A stretch of DNA of 64,000 nucleotides from Pseudomonadota bacterium (GTDB lineage: Bacteria; Pseudomonadota; Gammaproteobacteria; Burkholderiales; Burkholderiaceae_C), in the NCBI GenBank assembly GCA_020161065.1, contig JAIUPH010000020.1, positions 1 to 64,000 of the forward strand, read 5' to 3'. A program made the translations under genes and the position numbers. The notes below the pieces were generated by a model. The model did not search any database. It was not told the DNA's origin and saw only the letters and a program-made list of their open reading frames with translations. Below, in pieces: positions 8,128-17,077 of the stretch (positions within the stretch are counted from its first letter, which is position 1; each line of letters opens with the position of its first letter).

Positions 8128-9471
8128 ATGACTCACCATCGCCGTACGCTGGTTCACGCGGCCGCATGCGGGCTGCTGCTGGCGGCACGCCTCGCGTCGG
8201 CCGCGGTCGGCGCCGATGAAGCGGCCAAGCTCAAGACCACGCTGACGCCGCTCGGCGCCGAGCGCGCCGCCAACAAGGACGGCTCGATTCCCGCGTGGGA
8301 CGGCGGCTTGACCGCCGTGCCCGGCGGCGCGCGTGCCGGCGACGTGCCGGTATCGCTGTTCGCGAACGAGAAGCCCGTGCTGCAGATCACGGCGAAGAAC
8401 GCGGCCCAGTACGCCGAGAAGCTGAGCGATGGCACGCAGGCCTTGCTGGCGAAGTTCCCGCAGAGCTTCCGGATCGACGTCTACCCCAGCCATCGCACCG
8501 CCGCGGCGCCGGCCTGGGTGTATGAAGCCACGCAGCGCAACGCCACCCAGTGCAGCTTCAAGGACAACGCCTTCGACGGCTGCTATGGCGGGCCGCCGTT
8601 TCCGATTCCCGGCAAAGGCATCGAGGTGATGTGGAATGCGTTGATGCGCGTGCAGGGCGAGTCGTACCAGATGGGGTTCAGAAACCTCGTCGGCACCTCC
8701 GACGGCCCGCCGACGCTGAATTCGCGCGGCGAAAACAACCTGCAGTTTCCGTACTACTACAAGGACGGCAGCGCCGAGAAATGGTCGAAGCTGATCTTCA
8801 TGCAGCGCTTCGCCACGCGCGAGCCGCCGGTGCGGGCCGGCGAATCGCTGGTGACGCACGAGCAGACGCAAGCGCGCGAGGCCTGGCAATACCTCGTGGG
8901 CCAGCGCCGCGTGCGGCGTGCACCGTCGGTCGGCTTCGACACGCCGGACTTCATGTCGTCGGGCGCGCATTACTTCGACGAGGTGTTCGGCTTCAACGGC
9001 AGCCCCGACCGCTACGAGTGGAAGCTGCTGGGCAAGAAGGAGCTTTACATCCCGTACAACAACAACCGCTTCGTCACCGCCGCGCCGAACGAGGCGTTCG
9101 GGCGCCAGCACGCCAACCCCGACTTGATGCGCTGGGAACTGCATCGGGTGTGGGTGCTGGAAGCCACCGTGGCGCCGGGCAAGCGCCACGCCGTGCCTAA
9201 GCGGCAGGTGTACATCGACGAAGACAGCTGGACGCTGGCGCTGATGGACGGCTACGACTCGCAGAACAAGCTGTGGCGGACGACCCAGGTGCCGACCTTC
9301 GCGATGCCGGCGATTCCCGCCGTGCTGGCGATTCCGTCGATCACCTACAACCTGCAGGCCGGCACCTTCAGCGCCCCCGTTTCGCTGAACGGCGAAACCT
9401 TGCGGCTGGTGGCGCGCAAGCCCGACACTTTCTTCACCGGCGATGCGGCCGCCGCCGACGCTGCGCGTTGA
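8128..9471 (+). CDS. DUF1329 domain-containing periplasmic or outer-membrane protein
   Basis: A 447-residue protein with a signal peptide (ALA-type site near residue 26), preceded by an AAGGA ribosome site. The mature N-terminus (TPLGAERAANKDGSIPAWDGGL) is the hallmark of DUF1329, a LolB/LppX-like family. It lies 19 bp after the DUF1302 gene, the usual pairing. The function of the family is not established; its fold suggests binding a lipid or hydrophobic ligand between the membranes. It probably acts with the barrel protein upstream and the RND protein downstream. Confidence 0.88.
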   Translation: MTHHRRTLVHAAACGLLLAARLASAAVGADEAAKLKTTLTPLGAERAANKDGSIPAWDGGLTAVPGGARAGDVPVSLFANEKPVLQITAKNAAQYAEKLSDGTQALLAKFPQSFRIDVYPSHRTAAAPAWVYEATQRNATQCSFKDNAFDGCYGGPPFPIPGKGIEVMWNALMRVQGESYQMGFRNLVGTSDGPPTLNSRGENNLQFPYYYKDGSAEKWSKLIFMQRFATREPPVRAGESLVTHEQTQAREAWQYLVGQRRVRRAPSVGFDTPDFMSSGAHYFDEVFGFNGSPDRYEWKLLGKKELYIPYNNNRFVTAAPNEAFGRQHANPDLMRWELHRVWVLEATVAPGKRHAVPKRQVYIDEDSWTLALMDGYDSQNKLWRTTQVPTFAMPAIPAVLAIPSITYNLQAGTFSAPVSLNGETLRLVARKPDTFFTGDAAAADAAR

Positions 9472-9487
9472 CCAGCGCAGGCGCTGC

Positions 9488-10558
9488 ATGAGCCGAGCCG
9501 CGCTGGCGGGTCTGGCGCTGGTCGCGTGCGCCGCAGGGTGCGAAGCGTCGGCAGCGGCGACGGCGCCGCTCGATCCGCTGCAGCGCCCCGCGACGATCGA
9601 CCGCCGCGCCGGCGCTGCCGTGCTGCTGGCGGTGGCGCGCGCCGGCGAACGCCTGGTCGCCGTGGGTGAGGCCGGGATCGTGCTGTTGTCCGACGATCAC
9701 GGCAAGACCTGGCGCCAGGCGGCCGTGCCGGTCAGCGTCACGCTCACCGGCGTTCGCTTCGTGTCGCCGAATCGCGGCTTCGCGGTCGGGCACGCCGGAG
9801 TGCTGCTTCGCACCGACGATGCCGGCGCCCACTGGTCGCTGCTGCTCGACGGCAACCGCATCGCCGCGCTGGAACTGCAGGCCGCGTCGGCCGCCGCCGC
9901 GCCCGCGGCACGCTTGGCCGCCGCGCGCCGCCTCGTGGCCGATGGCGCCGACAAGCCCTTGCTCGACATCGATTTCGCCGACGCGCAACGCGGCTGGGCC
10001 GTCGGCGCCTATGGCTTGCTGCTGGCCACCGACGATGGCGGCAGCCATTGGCAATCGGCCATGGGCGCGTTGCCGAACCCCAAAGGCAAGCACCTCTACC
10101 GTATACGCGTTTTGGACGGCAGGCCGACCGTGGTGGGCGAGCAAGGCGCGGTGTTCCGCTCGGCCGACGGGGGCCGGTCGTTCACGGAAGTCGCCGGCCC
10201 TTACGCCGGAACGTATTTCGACGTGCTGGGCGCCGCCGGCGGCGCCGAGCTGGTGGCGGGCTTGCGCGGCCACGTGTTTCGCATCGACCGCGAGCCGTGG
10301 CAGCCGGTGGCGACCGCCTTTGGCCAGACGCTGACCGCCGCAACGCGCCTGTCCGACGGCACGCTGGTGCTCGCCGACGAAGCGGGCCATTTGCTTTGCA
10401 GCAGCGACGGCGGGCACCGTTTCAGTGGCGCGACCGGCAGGCGCGGCTGGCCGTGGACGGGCCTGGCGCAGGCCGCCGACGGCGCGGTCGTGCTGACCAG
10501 CGCGCGCGGCGTGGCGAGGATCGAGCGATCGGCCCTCTGCCAGGAGGCCAGGCCTTGA
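9488..10558 (+). CDS. YCF48/BNR-repeat beta-propeller exported protein
   Basis: A 356-residue protein with a signal peptide; a cysteine near residue 18 (ACAAGC) could make it a lipoprotein. Repeated segments such as LLSDDHGKTW, LLRTDDAGAHW, LLATDDGGSHW and VFRSADGGRSF are Asp-box (BNR) repeats of a YCF48-like beta-propeller. Such proteins accompany RND-type transporters in DUF1302/DUF1329 operons and may act as periplasmic adaptors or assembly factors. The stop TGA at 10556-10558 overlaps the TTG start of the next gene. The start at 9488 is 16 bp after the DUF1329 stop. Confidence 0.8.
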   Translation: MSRAALAGLALVACAAGCEASAAATAPLDPLQRPATIDRRAGAAVLLAVARAGERLVAVGEAGIVLLSDDHGKTWRQAAVPVSVTLTGVRFVSPNRGFAVGHAGVLLRTDDAGAHWSLLLDGNRIAALELQAASAAAAPAARLAAARRLVADGADKPLLDIDFADAQRGWAVGAYGLLLATDDGGSHWQSAMGALPNPKGKHLYRIRVLDGRPTVVGEQGAVFRSADGGRSFTEVAGPYAGTYFDVLGAAGGAELVAGLRGHVFRIDREPWQPVATAFGQTLTAATRLSDGTLVLADEAGHLLCSSDGGHRFSGATGRRGWPWTGLAQAADGAVVLTSARGVARIERSALCQEARP

Positions 10559-13071
10559 ACGCCGACCCGCGGGACCTCGACGCCGCGGTCGTGCGCGAAC
10601 TCGATCAATTCGATGCTTCTTCGGGTTCGCTGCTCGAACGGCTGCTGTTCAACCGCCGCGCCCTCATCGTTGCGCTGTGCCTGTTGGCGACGCTGGCGCT
10701 CGGCTGGCAGGCGCTGGGGCTGCGGCTGAATGCCGCGTTCGAGAAGATGTTGCCGCAGCGCCACCCGTACATCGCCAACTACCTGCAGCACAAGGCGCAG
10801 TTGCCGGGCTTGGGCAACACGCTGCGCATCGCCGTGGAAGCGCGGGGCGGAACGATCTTCGACGCCGCCTACCTGGAAGCGCTGCGCAAGATCAACGACG
10901 AGGTCTTTCTGCTGCCGGGGGTCGACCGCCCGTACATGAAGTCGCTCTGGAGCCCGGCCACGCGCTGGACGGGCGTCACCGAAGACGGGCTCGACGGCGG
11001 CCCGGTCATCGCCGACGACTACGACGGTTCGGCGCGCAGCATCGAGCAGGTTCGAGCCAACGTCGAGCGCTCGGGCGAAGTGGGGCAGCTCGTCGCGCCC
11101 GACTTTCGATCGAGCGTTGTGCTGGTGCCGATCCAGGAGGCCGACGCCGGCGGCCGCCTCGACTACCGCGCGCTGGCGCGCCGGCTCGACGACTTGCGCC
11201 AGGCGCACGAATCGGACCGCGTCAAGATCCACGTCACCGGGTTCGCGCAACTGGTCGGCGACCTGATGGCCGGCCTGCAGCAGATGGCGTGGTTCTTCGC
11301 CGCCGCGCTGGCGATCTGCAGCGCCGTCTTGTTCGGCTACACGCGCTGCGCGCGCAGCACGCTGCTGGTGATGGCCTGCTCGCTGGCGGCGGTGGTGTGG
11401 CTGCTGGGCGGCTTGCGCCTGCTGCGCATCGACCTCGATCCGTATTCGATCCTGGTGCCCTTTCTCATCTTCGCGATCGGCATGAGCCACGGCGCGCAGA
11501 AGATGAACGGCATCCTGCAGGACATCGGCCGCGGCACGCACAAGCTCGTCGCCGCGCGCCACACCTTCCGGCGCCTGTTCCTCGCCGGGCTGACGGCGCT
11601 GCTGGCCGACGCGGTCGGCTTCGCGGTGCTGATGGCGATCGACATCCCGGTCATCCAGGACCTGGCGCTGACCGCCAGCCTGGGCGTCGCGGTGTTGATC
11701 TTCACCAACCTCGTGCTGTTGCCGATTCTGCTGTCGTACACCGGCGTCAGCGCCGCCGCGGCGCGGCGCAGCCTGTCCGCCCAGGAAGGGCGGCACGCGA
11801 TGTGGTCGTGGCTCGATCGCTTCACCGAACGACGGTGGGCCGTTGCCACCATCGCCGTGGCGCTGCTGCTCGGCGCCGCCGCTTTCGCGGCCAGCCTTCG
11901 TTTGCAGGTGGGCGACACGAACCCGGGCGCGCCGGAACTGCGGCCCGACTCGCGCTACAACCGCGACAACGCCTTCATGGTGGCGCACTACGGCGCCAGC
12001 AGCGATGCCTACGTGGTGATGGTCGAGACGCCGAAATTCGGCTGTTCGGCCTATGCCACCGTGGTGGCGGTGGACGCGCTGGAGCGCGAACTGCGCCAGC
12101 TCGACGGCGTGATCGCAACCTCGTCGCTGGCCGGCATGAGCCGCCACGCGTCGGCCGCGATGAACGAAGGCAGCTTGAAGTGGTTCGACATCCCGCGCTC
12201 GCAGGACATGCTCAACGCCGTGGTCGCGCGCGCGCCGCGTGAACTCGTCACCCAAGGCTGCGACCTGCTCACGCTCAACGTCTTTCTGGCCGACCACCAA
12301 GCCGGCACGCTGGAACGGGTGGTGCAGAGCGTCGAGCGCTTCGCGCAGGCGCACGACGGCAACGGCGTGCGTTTTCTGTCCGCGGCCGGCAATGCGGGCA
12401 TCGAAGCGGCGACCAACATCGTCGTCAAGGACGCCAACCTCCGCATGCTGCTGATGGTGTATGCCGCCGTCGTCGTGCTTTGCTTCGTCACCTTCCGTTC
12501 GTGGCGTGCCGTCGTCTGCGCCGTCGTCCCGCTGCTGCTGACCTCGGTGCTTTGCGAAGCGCTGATGGTGCTGCTGGGCATCGGCGTGAAGGTGGCCACG
12601 CTGCCGGTGATTGCGCTCGGCGTGGGCATCGGCGTCGACTACGCGCTGTACGTGCTGACGGTGACCTTGCGCCACCTGCGCGCCGGGGAACCGCTGGCAG
12701 AGGCGTTCGGGCGTGCACTCGCCTTCACCGGCAAGGTGGTCGTGCTGACGGGTTTGACGCTCGGCGTCGCGGTCGCCACCTGGGCTTTCTCGCCCATCAA
12801 GTTCCAGGCCGACATGGGCATCCTACTGGCCTTCATGTTCGTCTGGAACATGCTCGGTGCGCTGGTGCTGATGCCGGCCCTGGCGCACTTCCTCTTGCGC
12901 CCTATGGCTTCGCGCGAACCACCGCCCAGCAAACGGCTTTGGCGGCTGCCAGCCCGGCGTCGAACTCCGCGCCCGCGCGGTAGCGGTGCGCCAGCACCAT
13001 CAAGCCTTCGAACTGGATGGAGATCGTGCGCGCACGGTCTGCGCATTCGCGCGCGCCAAGCCGCGGATTGA
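10555..13071 (+). CDS. RND superfamily (MMPL-like) transporter
   Basis: An ~838-residue inner-membrane protein with the RND layout. There is one TM helix (about 37-55), a periplasmic loop, five helices in the middle (about 240-400), a second TM/loop repeat and a final five-helix block including GVGIGVDYALYVLT. The start is a TTG at 10555, placed by an AGGAGG ribosome site at 10542-10547 and a TTGA overlap with the previous stop. As the last gene of the DUF1302/DUF1329/propeller operon it probably moves a hydrophobic compound. The last ~57 residues are Arg/Pro-rich, lack family character and overlap the convergent TetR gene by 170 bp, so the native C-terminus may be shorter. Confidence 0.85.
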   Translation: MNADPRDLDAAVVRELDQFDASSGSLLERLLFNRRALIVALCLLATLALGWQALGLRLNAAFEKMLPQRHPYIANYLQHKAQLPGLGNTLRIAVEARGGTIFDAAYLEALRKINDEVFLLPGVDRPYMKSLWSPATRWTGVTEDGLDGGPVIADDYDGSARSIEQVRANVERSGEVGQLVAPDFRSSVVLVPIQEADAGGRLDYRALARRLDDLRQAHESDRVKIHVTGFAQLVGDLMAGLQQMAWFFAAALAICSAVLFGYTRCARSTLLVMACSLAAVVWLLGGLRLLRIDLDPYSILVPFLIFAIGMSHGAQKMNGILQDIGRGTHKLVAARHTFRRLFLAGLTALLADAVGFAVLMAIDIPVIQDLALTASLGVAVLIFTNLVLLPILLSYTGVSAAAARRSLSAQEGRHAMWSWLDRFTERRWAVATIAVALLLGAAAFAASLRLQVGDTNPGAPELRPDSRYNRDNAFMVAHYGASSDAYVVMVETPKFGCSAYATVVAVDALERELRQLDGVIATSSLAGMSRHASAAMNEGSLKWFDIPRSQDMLNAVVARAPRELVTQGCDLLTLNVFLADHQAGTLERVVQSVERFAQAHDGNGVRFLSAAGNAGIEAATNIVVKDANLRMLLMVYAAVVVLCFVTFRSWRAVVCAVVPLLLTSVLCEALMVLLGIGVKVATLPVIALGVGIGVDYALYVLTVTLRHLRAGEPLAEAFGRALAFTGKVVVLTGLTLGVAVATWAFSPIKFQADMGILLAFMFVWNMLGALVLMPALAHFLLRPMASREPPPSKRLWRLPARRRTPRPRGSGAPAPSSLRTGWRSCAHGLRIRARQAAD

Positions 13072-13540
13072 TCTCGGCGATCAGGCGCGCGATCTCGCGC
13101 GTGCCCAGCTCATAGGCTTCGGTGGCCAGTTGCCGGGCGAACGGCACGTGGCGGCCCATCGCCCACACCTCGATCCAGAAGTCGGCAACCTCCGGCGCCG
13201 TCAGCTCGGCCATCCCGGCATCGATCAGCGCCTGCAGCCTGGCTTCCGGCGGCACGCCGGCAATGTCGGTGGCGCCGCGAAAAAGCGCGGCGTAACGTTC
13301 GATCAGTCCCGATAGCGTGCGCGACAGCAGCTCTTCGCGCGTCGGGAAGTAGTGCTGCAGCGTGCTCAGGCGGATGCCCTCTTCTTCGGCGACGCGGCGC
13401 GTGGTGAAAGCGGCGTAGCCCTCGCGCGCCAGCAGCCGCGCCGCGGTCTGCAGGATCTCGGGCACGCGCGTGGCCTTGCTGCCCCTGCGCGTGTCCGTTT
13501 TCGACGCCGCGCGCTTGGCGCTAGGGAAAGTTCTCATCAT
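12902..13540 (-). CDS. TetR family transcriptional regulator
   Basis: A 212-residue one-component regulator. The TetR helix-turn-helix lies at about residues 26-72 (TRRVAEEEGIRLSTLQHYFPTREELL). The C-terminal half is the divergent ligand-binding region with a FWIEVWAMGRH segment seen in BetI/TetR_C_6-like members. Two tandem ATG codons (13540, 13537) are the best starts; an upstream ATG at 13591 would run through the operator-like palindrome at 13547-13558. It is convergent with the RND gene and divergent from the AraC gene. It may repress one or both neighbouring operons. Confidence 0.85.
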   Translation of the reverse strand: MMRTFPSAKRAASKTDTRRGSKATRVPEILQTAARLLAREGYAAFTTRRVAEEEGIRLSTLQHYFPTREELLSRTLSGLIERYAALFRGATDIAGVPPEARLQALIDAGMAELTAPEVADFWIEVWAMGRHVPFARQLATEAYELGTREIARLIAEINPRLGARECADRARTISIQFEGLMVLAHRYRAGAEFDAGLAAAKAVCWAVVRAKP

Positions 13541-13546
13541 GAACCC

Positions 13547-13565
13547 GGTCACATGACCTATAAAT
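13547..13565. promoter_or_regulatory. dyad GGTCA-N2-TGACC and TATAAAT box between tetR-like and araC-like genes
   Basis: An inverted repeat GGTCA-CA-TGACC occupies 13547-13558 in the 56-bp gap between the divergent regulators. It is followed directly by TATAAAT at 13559-13565, a good -10 for the AraC gene that starts at 13597. The dyad would therefore lie in the promoter spacer, where a TetR dimer could block transcription. Which protein binds it is inference. Confidence 0.45.
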
Positions 13566-13596
13566 CTACCTCGCGCCGCCCGCCGGCACAACCGCC

Positions 13597-14538
13597 ATGC
13601 TCGACCCTTCCTCCGCCGCCACCCCGCCGCCTGCCGCCGCCCCGGCGCCGCCGGGCATTTCTTTCGACTGGGCGCGCCGCGCGGTGTCGGTGAAGGCGCT
13701 GTTCGCGACCGACGCCTTTGCCGTGCACCGCCTGGAGCCCGGCCAGCAGCCGCACGCGGTGAAGATGCAGCGCACGGCCCACACGATGCTGGTGTTCGAC
13801 AACGGCAGCTTCAGCGACGGCGTCAAGCGCATCGACGGTGTGCCGGCACCGATCTCGGCCGCGCTGGATGGCGGCGTCGATCTGGTGCCCGCCGGTGTCG
13901 AGCTGTCGGCGTGGACCGGCACGCGTTGCGAACTGGCGGTGACGATCGTCTCTATCGATCCGGCGCGCATGGACGAGCTGATCGGCGAAGACTCGCGCGT
14001 CGGCGTCAAGCTGCAGGCCCGCACCGATCTGCTGCGGGCGCTGGCCGCGCGCGTCAGAACCTGGTCGGTGCACGGCTGGCTGGGGCTGGAGAGCGTGCAT
14101 GCCGAAACCGTGCTGGTGCTGATGCTGCAGGAGTTCGCCGCGCTGCAGCGCACGGCCCGGCCGGCCACGCCACGCGCGGCGGCCGGCGGCCTGACGCCGC
14201 GCGCGCAACGCCTGGTGCGCGAATTCGTCAGTGCCCACCTCGACGCCAACATCGACCTGCAACGCATGGCCGCCGCGGTGGGGCTCAGCCGCTACCACTT
14301 CGCGCGGTCGTTCAAGGCCTCGTTCGGCGTCTCGCCGCACCAGTACGTGATTCAGGAGCGCGTGCGCAAGGCGGCGGCGTTGATGCGCGGCTCGCGCGAA
14401 TCGATCACCGACATTGCGCTCAGCGCCGGCTTCGCCGGGTCGAGCGAACTGAGCCGCCGCTTCCGGCAGGTCATGGGCTGCGCGCCGCGCGAGTTCCGCG
14501 CCGGGCTGGCGGAAGCCCCGGCGGCCTTGCCGCATTGA
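13597..14538 (+). CDS. AraC family transcriptional regulator
   Basis: A 313-residue regulator. The C-terminal ~100 residues contain the double helix-turn-helix of AraC proteins. The first is at about 225-245 (IDLQRMAAAVGLSRYHFARS) and the second at about 275-295 (ITDIALSAGFAGSSELSRRF). The N-terminal ~200 residues are a cupin-like effector region without a recognised signature, after a Pro/Ala-rich leader. It diverges from the TetR gene. Targets are unknown; catabolic or transport genes of the same island are the natural candidates. Confidence 0.85.
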   Translation: MLDPSSAATPPPAAAPAPPGISFDWARRAVSVKALFATDAFAVHRLEPGQQPHAVKMQRTAHTMLVFDNGSFSDGVKRIDGVPAPISAALDGGVDLVPAGVELSAWTGTRCELAVTIVSIDPARMDELIGEDSRVGVKLQARTDLLRALAARVRTWSVHGWLGLESVHAETVLVLMLQEFAALQRTARPATPRAAAGGLTPRAQRLVREFVSAHLDANIDLQRMAAAVGLSRYHFARSFKASFGVSPHQYVIQERVRKAAALMRGSRESITDIALSAGFAGSSELSRRFRQVMGCAPREFRAGLAEAPAALPH

Positions 14539-14585
14539 GCGCTCGGACCGCGGCGCGCGCGGCGGCCCGAGCTTCGACCGCGGCC

Positions 14586-15185
14586 TCAACCCGCCAGCTT
14601 GGCCGCGATGGTGGCGACGTGCTTGCCCTGGAAGCGCGCGCCTTCCAGTTCGTTGGCCGAAGGCTGGCGCGAGCCGTCGCCGGCCGAAATGGTGGTGGCG
14701 CCGTAGGGGCTGCCGCCGGTCACTTCGTCGAGCTTCATCTGGCCGGCCCAGGTGTACGGCAGGCCGACGATGACCATGCCGTGGTGCAGCAGCACGGTGT
14801 GGGTGCTGAGGATGGTGCTCTCCTGCCCGCCGTGCTGGGTGGCCGTGCTGGCGAACACCGAGCCGACCTTGCCCACCAGCTTGCCGGTGAACCACAGGCC
14901 GCCGGTCTGGTCGAGGAAGTTCTTCATCTGCGCGGGCATGTTGCCGAAGCGCGTCGGCACGCCCAGGATGATGGCGTCGTAGCTCGGCAGCTCGTCGACG
15001 GTGGCGATGGGGGCGGCCTGGTCGAGCTTGAAGTGCGAGGCCTTGGCCACCGCCTCGGGAACGAGTTCGGGCACTCGCTTGATCGCCACCTCGGCGCCGG
15101 CGCTGCGCGCGCCTTCGGCGACGGCCTGCGCCATCGTCTCGATGTGACCGTAGCTGCTGTAGTAGAGAACCAGTACCTTTGCCAT
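14586..15185 (-). CDS. wrbA: NAD(P)H:quinone oxidoreductase, WrbA type
   Basis: A 199-residue flavodoxin-like protein, the normal WrbA length. The FMN phosphate loop is the [12 protein letters not shown] segment at residues 8-19. The segments [22 protein letters not shown] and [15 protein letters not shown] are highly characteristic of WrbA. It reduces quinones by two electrons in the cytosol and protects against oxidative stress. The start at 15185 precedes the canonical [10 protein letters not shown]. It stands alone and is convergent with the AraC gene. Confidence 0.93.
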   Translation of the reverse strand: MAKVLVLYYSSYGHIETMAQAVAEGARSAGAEVAIKRVPELVPEAVAKASHFKLDQAAPIATVDELPSYDAIILGVPTRFGNMPAQMKNFLDQTGGLWFTGKLVGKVGSVFASTATQHGGQESTILSTHTVLLHHGMVIVGLPYTWAGQMKLDEVTGGSPYGATTISAGDGSRQPSANELEGARFQGKHVATIAAKLAG

Positions 15186-15321
15186 CGTCGCGCTCCTCGG
15201 GGTTTGGAGCTTGCGATTCTGGGACCGGCCCGGCGGCGCGGGTTGCACCCGGGTAACGACAACGTTCAAGCTTGTCGAACGATGGGCCGCGAGGCTTGGC
15301 CGGCGGCCGCAGCGCCCTGTC

Positions 15322-16104
15322 TCACCCGCCCTGCGCCGCCTTCAGCACCTCGGCGCGTACGGCTTCGGTCAGCTCGGACTTCAGCTCGGCGAAGGCCGGC
15401 GTCGTCTTCACCGAGTAGTGGCGCGGGTGCGGCAGCGGCACCGTGCGGTCGAGCTTGATGCGGCCCGGGCGCGCGCTCATCACGACGACGCGGCCGCCCA
15501 TGAACACGGCCTCGTCGATGTCGTGGGTGACGAACAGCACGGTCTTCTTCTGCGCCTCCCAGATGCCCAGCAGCAGCTCCTGCATCAGCTCGCGCGTCTG
15601 GTGGTCGAGCGCGCCGAAGGGCTCGTCCATCAGCAGCATGCGTGGATCGTTGGCCAGCGCGCGCGCCAGCGCGGTGCGCTGCTGCATGCCGCCCGACAAC
15701 TGCTTGGGGTAGTGCCCTTCGAAGCCCTTCAAGCCGACCTTGGCGATGAAGTCGCGCGCGATCTCCAACTGCTGCGCGCGCGGCAGGCCGCGCTCGCGCA
15801 GGCCGAAGCACACGTTGTCCAGCACCGTCAGCCAGGGGAACAGCGTGTAGCTCTGGAACACCATGCCGCGGTCGGCGCCGGGGCCGTGCACGGGCTGGCC
15901 GTCGAGCAGCACGCGGCCGGCGGTCTGCGTGTCGAGCCCGGCGACGATGCGCAGCAGCGTGCTCTTGCCGCAGCCGCTGGGGCCGAGGATGGTGATGAAG
16001 TCGTTCTCGGCGACGTCGAGGTCGGTGGCCTGCAGCGCCAGCGTGCTGCCGTGGCTGGAGACGAAACTGCGGCTCACGCCGCGCACGCTGAGCACTGGGT
16101 TCAT
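15322..16104 (-). CDS. ABC transporter ATP-binding protein, nitrate/sulfonate/taurine type
   Basis: A 260-residue ATPase of the SsuB/TauB/NrtD family. It has Walker [10 protein letters not shown] near residues 40-48, signature LSGGMQQR, Walker [13 protein letters not shown] and switch His in VTHDIDEA. It energises import together with the permease at 17074-17853 and the binding protein at 17861-18805. The start may be the ATG at 16104 or a GTG two codons earlier at 16110, just behind the stop of the AraC-GyrI gene. The substrate is unknown. Confidence 0.9.
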   Translation of the reverse strand: MNPVLSVRGVSRSFVSSHGSTLALQATDLDVAENDFITILGPSGCGKSTLLRIVAGLDTQTAGRVLLDGQPVHGPGADRGMVFQSYTLFPWLTVLDNVCFGLRERGLPRAQQLEIARDFIAKVGLKGFEGHYPKQLSGGMQQRTALARALANDPRMLLMDEPFGALDHQTRELMQELLLGIWEAQKKTVLFVTHDIDEAVFMGGRVVVMSARPGRIKLDRTVPLPHPRHYSVKTTPAFAELKSELTEAVRAEVLKAAQGG

Positions 16105-16111
16105 GGCCACA

Positions 16112-17077
16112 TCACAAAGGCGTCACGGGGATGCACAGCCGGCATTCGAAGGTGCCGCTGGCGGCGTCGTACGAAGCGTCCACTGGGTAGTGCTCCAAAA
16201 ACGGCCGGCTGTCGAGCTGCAGGCCGCTGCCGGGCAACCAGCCGCGCAACAGCGCCCGCCAGGCCTCGTTGATCGTGTCGACGGTGCCCTTGAACGGCGT
16301 GCTGGCATAGCGGCCCCCGGGCAGCACGGCGCGCAGCGGCGAACCCGAGACGACGGCGTCGAGCGCCAGCTCGACACAGGCGTCGTAGCGACAGCGGGCG
16401 TGGTCGGTGATGTCGGGGTCGTCCAGCGAGACGCCGTAGCGCGGCTTGCCGAACAGCTGGTTGGTGCCCATCCAGGGCGCCATCTGCTCCTGCCAGAAGC
16501 GGCCCACCGGCGGGCCGTAGGGGCCGACGTAGCGAAAGTAGGCCACGGGCGTGGGCGGCAGCTCGATCAGGGTGACGTTCATCAGCGGTGCCTCGTCGAA
16601 GCGGGTGGTGGGAAGGCCATGGTCGTCAAGACCATCGACCGGCACCTGACCCGCCTTGCGCAGCACCTGACCGTTCTTGCGGTCCGGCATCGCCGGGACC
16701 GCCGCGTCACGGGACGCCTCCCGCCAGCGGCTCGGCGGCTGGCCGAAGCGTTGGCGGAAGGCGCGCGCGAAAGCCTCGCCCGAGCCGAAGCCCACCGCCA
16801 GCGCCACCTGCAGCACGCTCAGGCCGGGCTGCGCCAGCAGCCGCACGGCCGCCTGCTCGACACGCCGCCGCCGCACGTAGTCGGCCAAGGTTTCGCCGGT
16901 CCATGCGACGAACAGCCGGTGGAAGTGGAACGGCGAGAAATGCGCCACGGCCGCCAGCGTCTCGAGATCGAGCGCCGCGTCCAGGTGCGCATCGATGTGC
17001 GCCACCACGCGGTGGATGCGGCGCTCGTACTCGGCGCGGCTGGCGGCCGAGCCCGCATCGCCGGCCGTCGGCTTCAT
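16112..17077 (-). CDS. AraC-type regulator with GyrI-like effector-binding domain
   Basis: A 321-residue protein. The AraC double helix-turn-helix is N-terminal (about residues 25-120: LAAVAHFSPFHFHRLFVAWT, then LQVALAVGFGSGEAFARAF). A GyrI/Rob-like small-molecule binding domain follows (about 160-320: VTLIELPPTPVAYFRYVGPY). The gene is embedded in an ABC operon. Its ATG at 17077 overlaps the permease stop as ATGA, and its stop lies 1-7 bp before the ATPase start. The coupling implies that regulator and transporter are made together. SOS/antibiotic-type ligands are common for the family, but the ligand here is unknown. Confidence 0.88.
   Translation of the reverse strand: MKPTAGDAGSAASRAEYERRIHRVVAHIDAHLDAALDLETLAAVAHFSPFHFHRLFVAWTGETLADYVRRRRVEQAAVRLLAQPGLSVLQVALAVGFGSGEAFARAFRQRFGQPPSRWREASRDAAVPAMPDRKNGQVLRKAGQVPVDGLDDHGLPTTRFDEAPLMNVTLIELPPTPVAYFRYVGPYGPPVGRFWQEQMAPWMGTNQLFGKPRYGVSLDDPDITDHARCRYDACVELALDAVVSGSPLRAVLPGGRYASTPFKGTVDTINEAWRALLRGWLPGSGLQLDSRPFLEHYPVDASYDAASGTFECRLCIPVTPL

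Noticed and set aside
10201-12675. Long open frame on the minus strand opposite the RND gene
   Set aside because: His/Arg/Gln-rich shadow frame caused by high GC; no family features, and the opposite strand has a clear RND protein.
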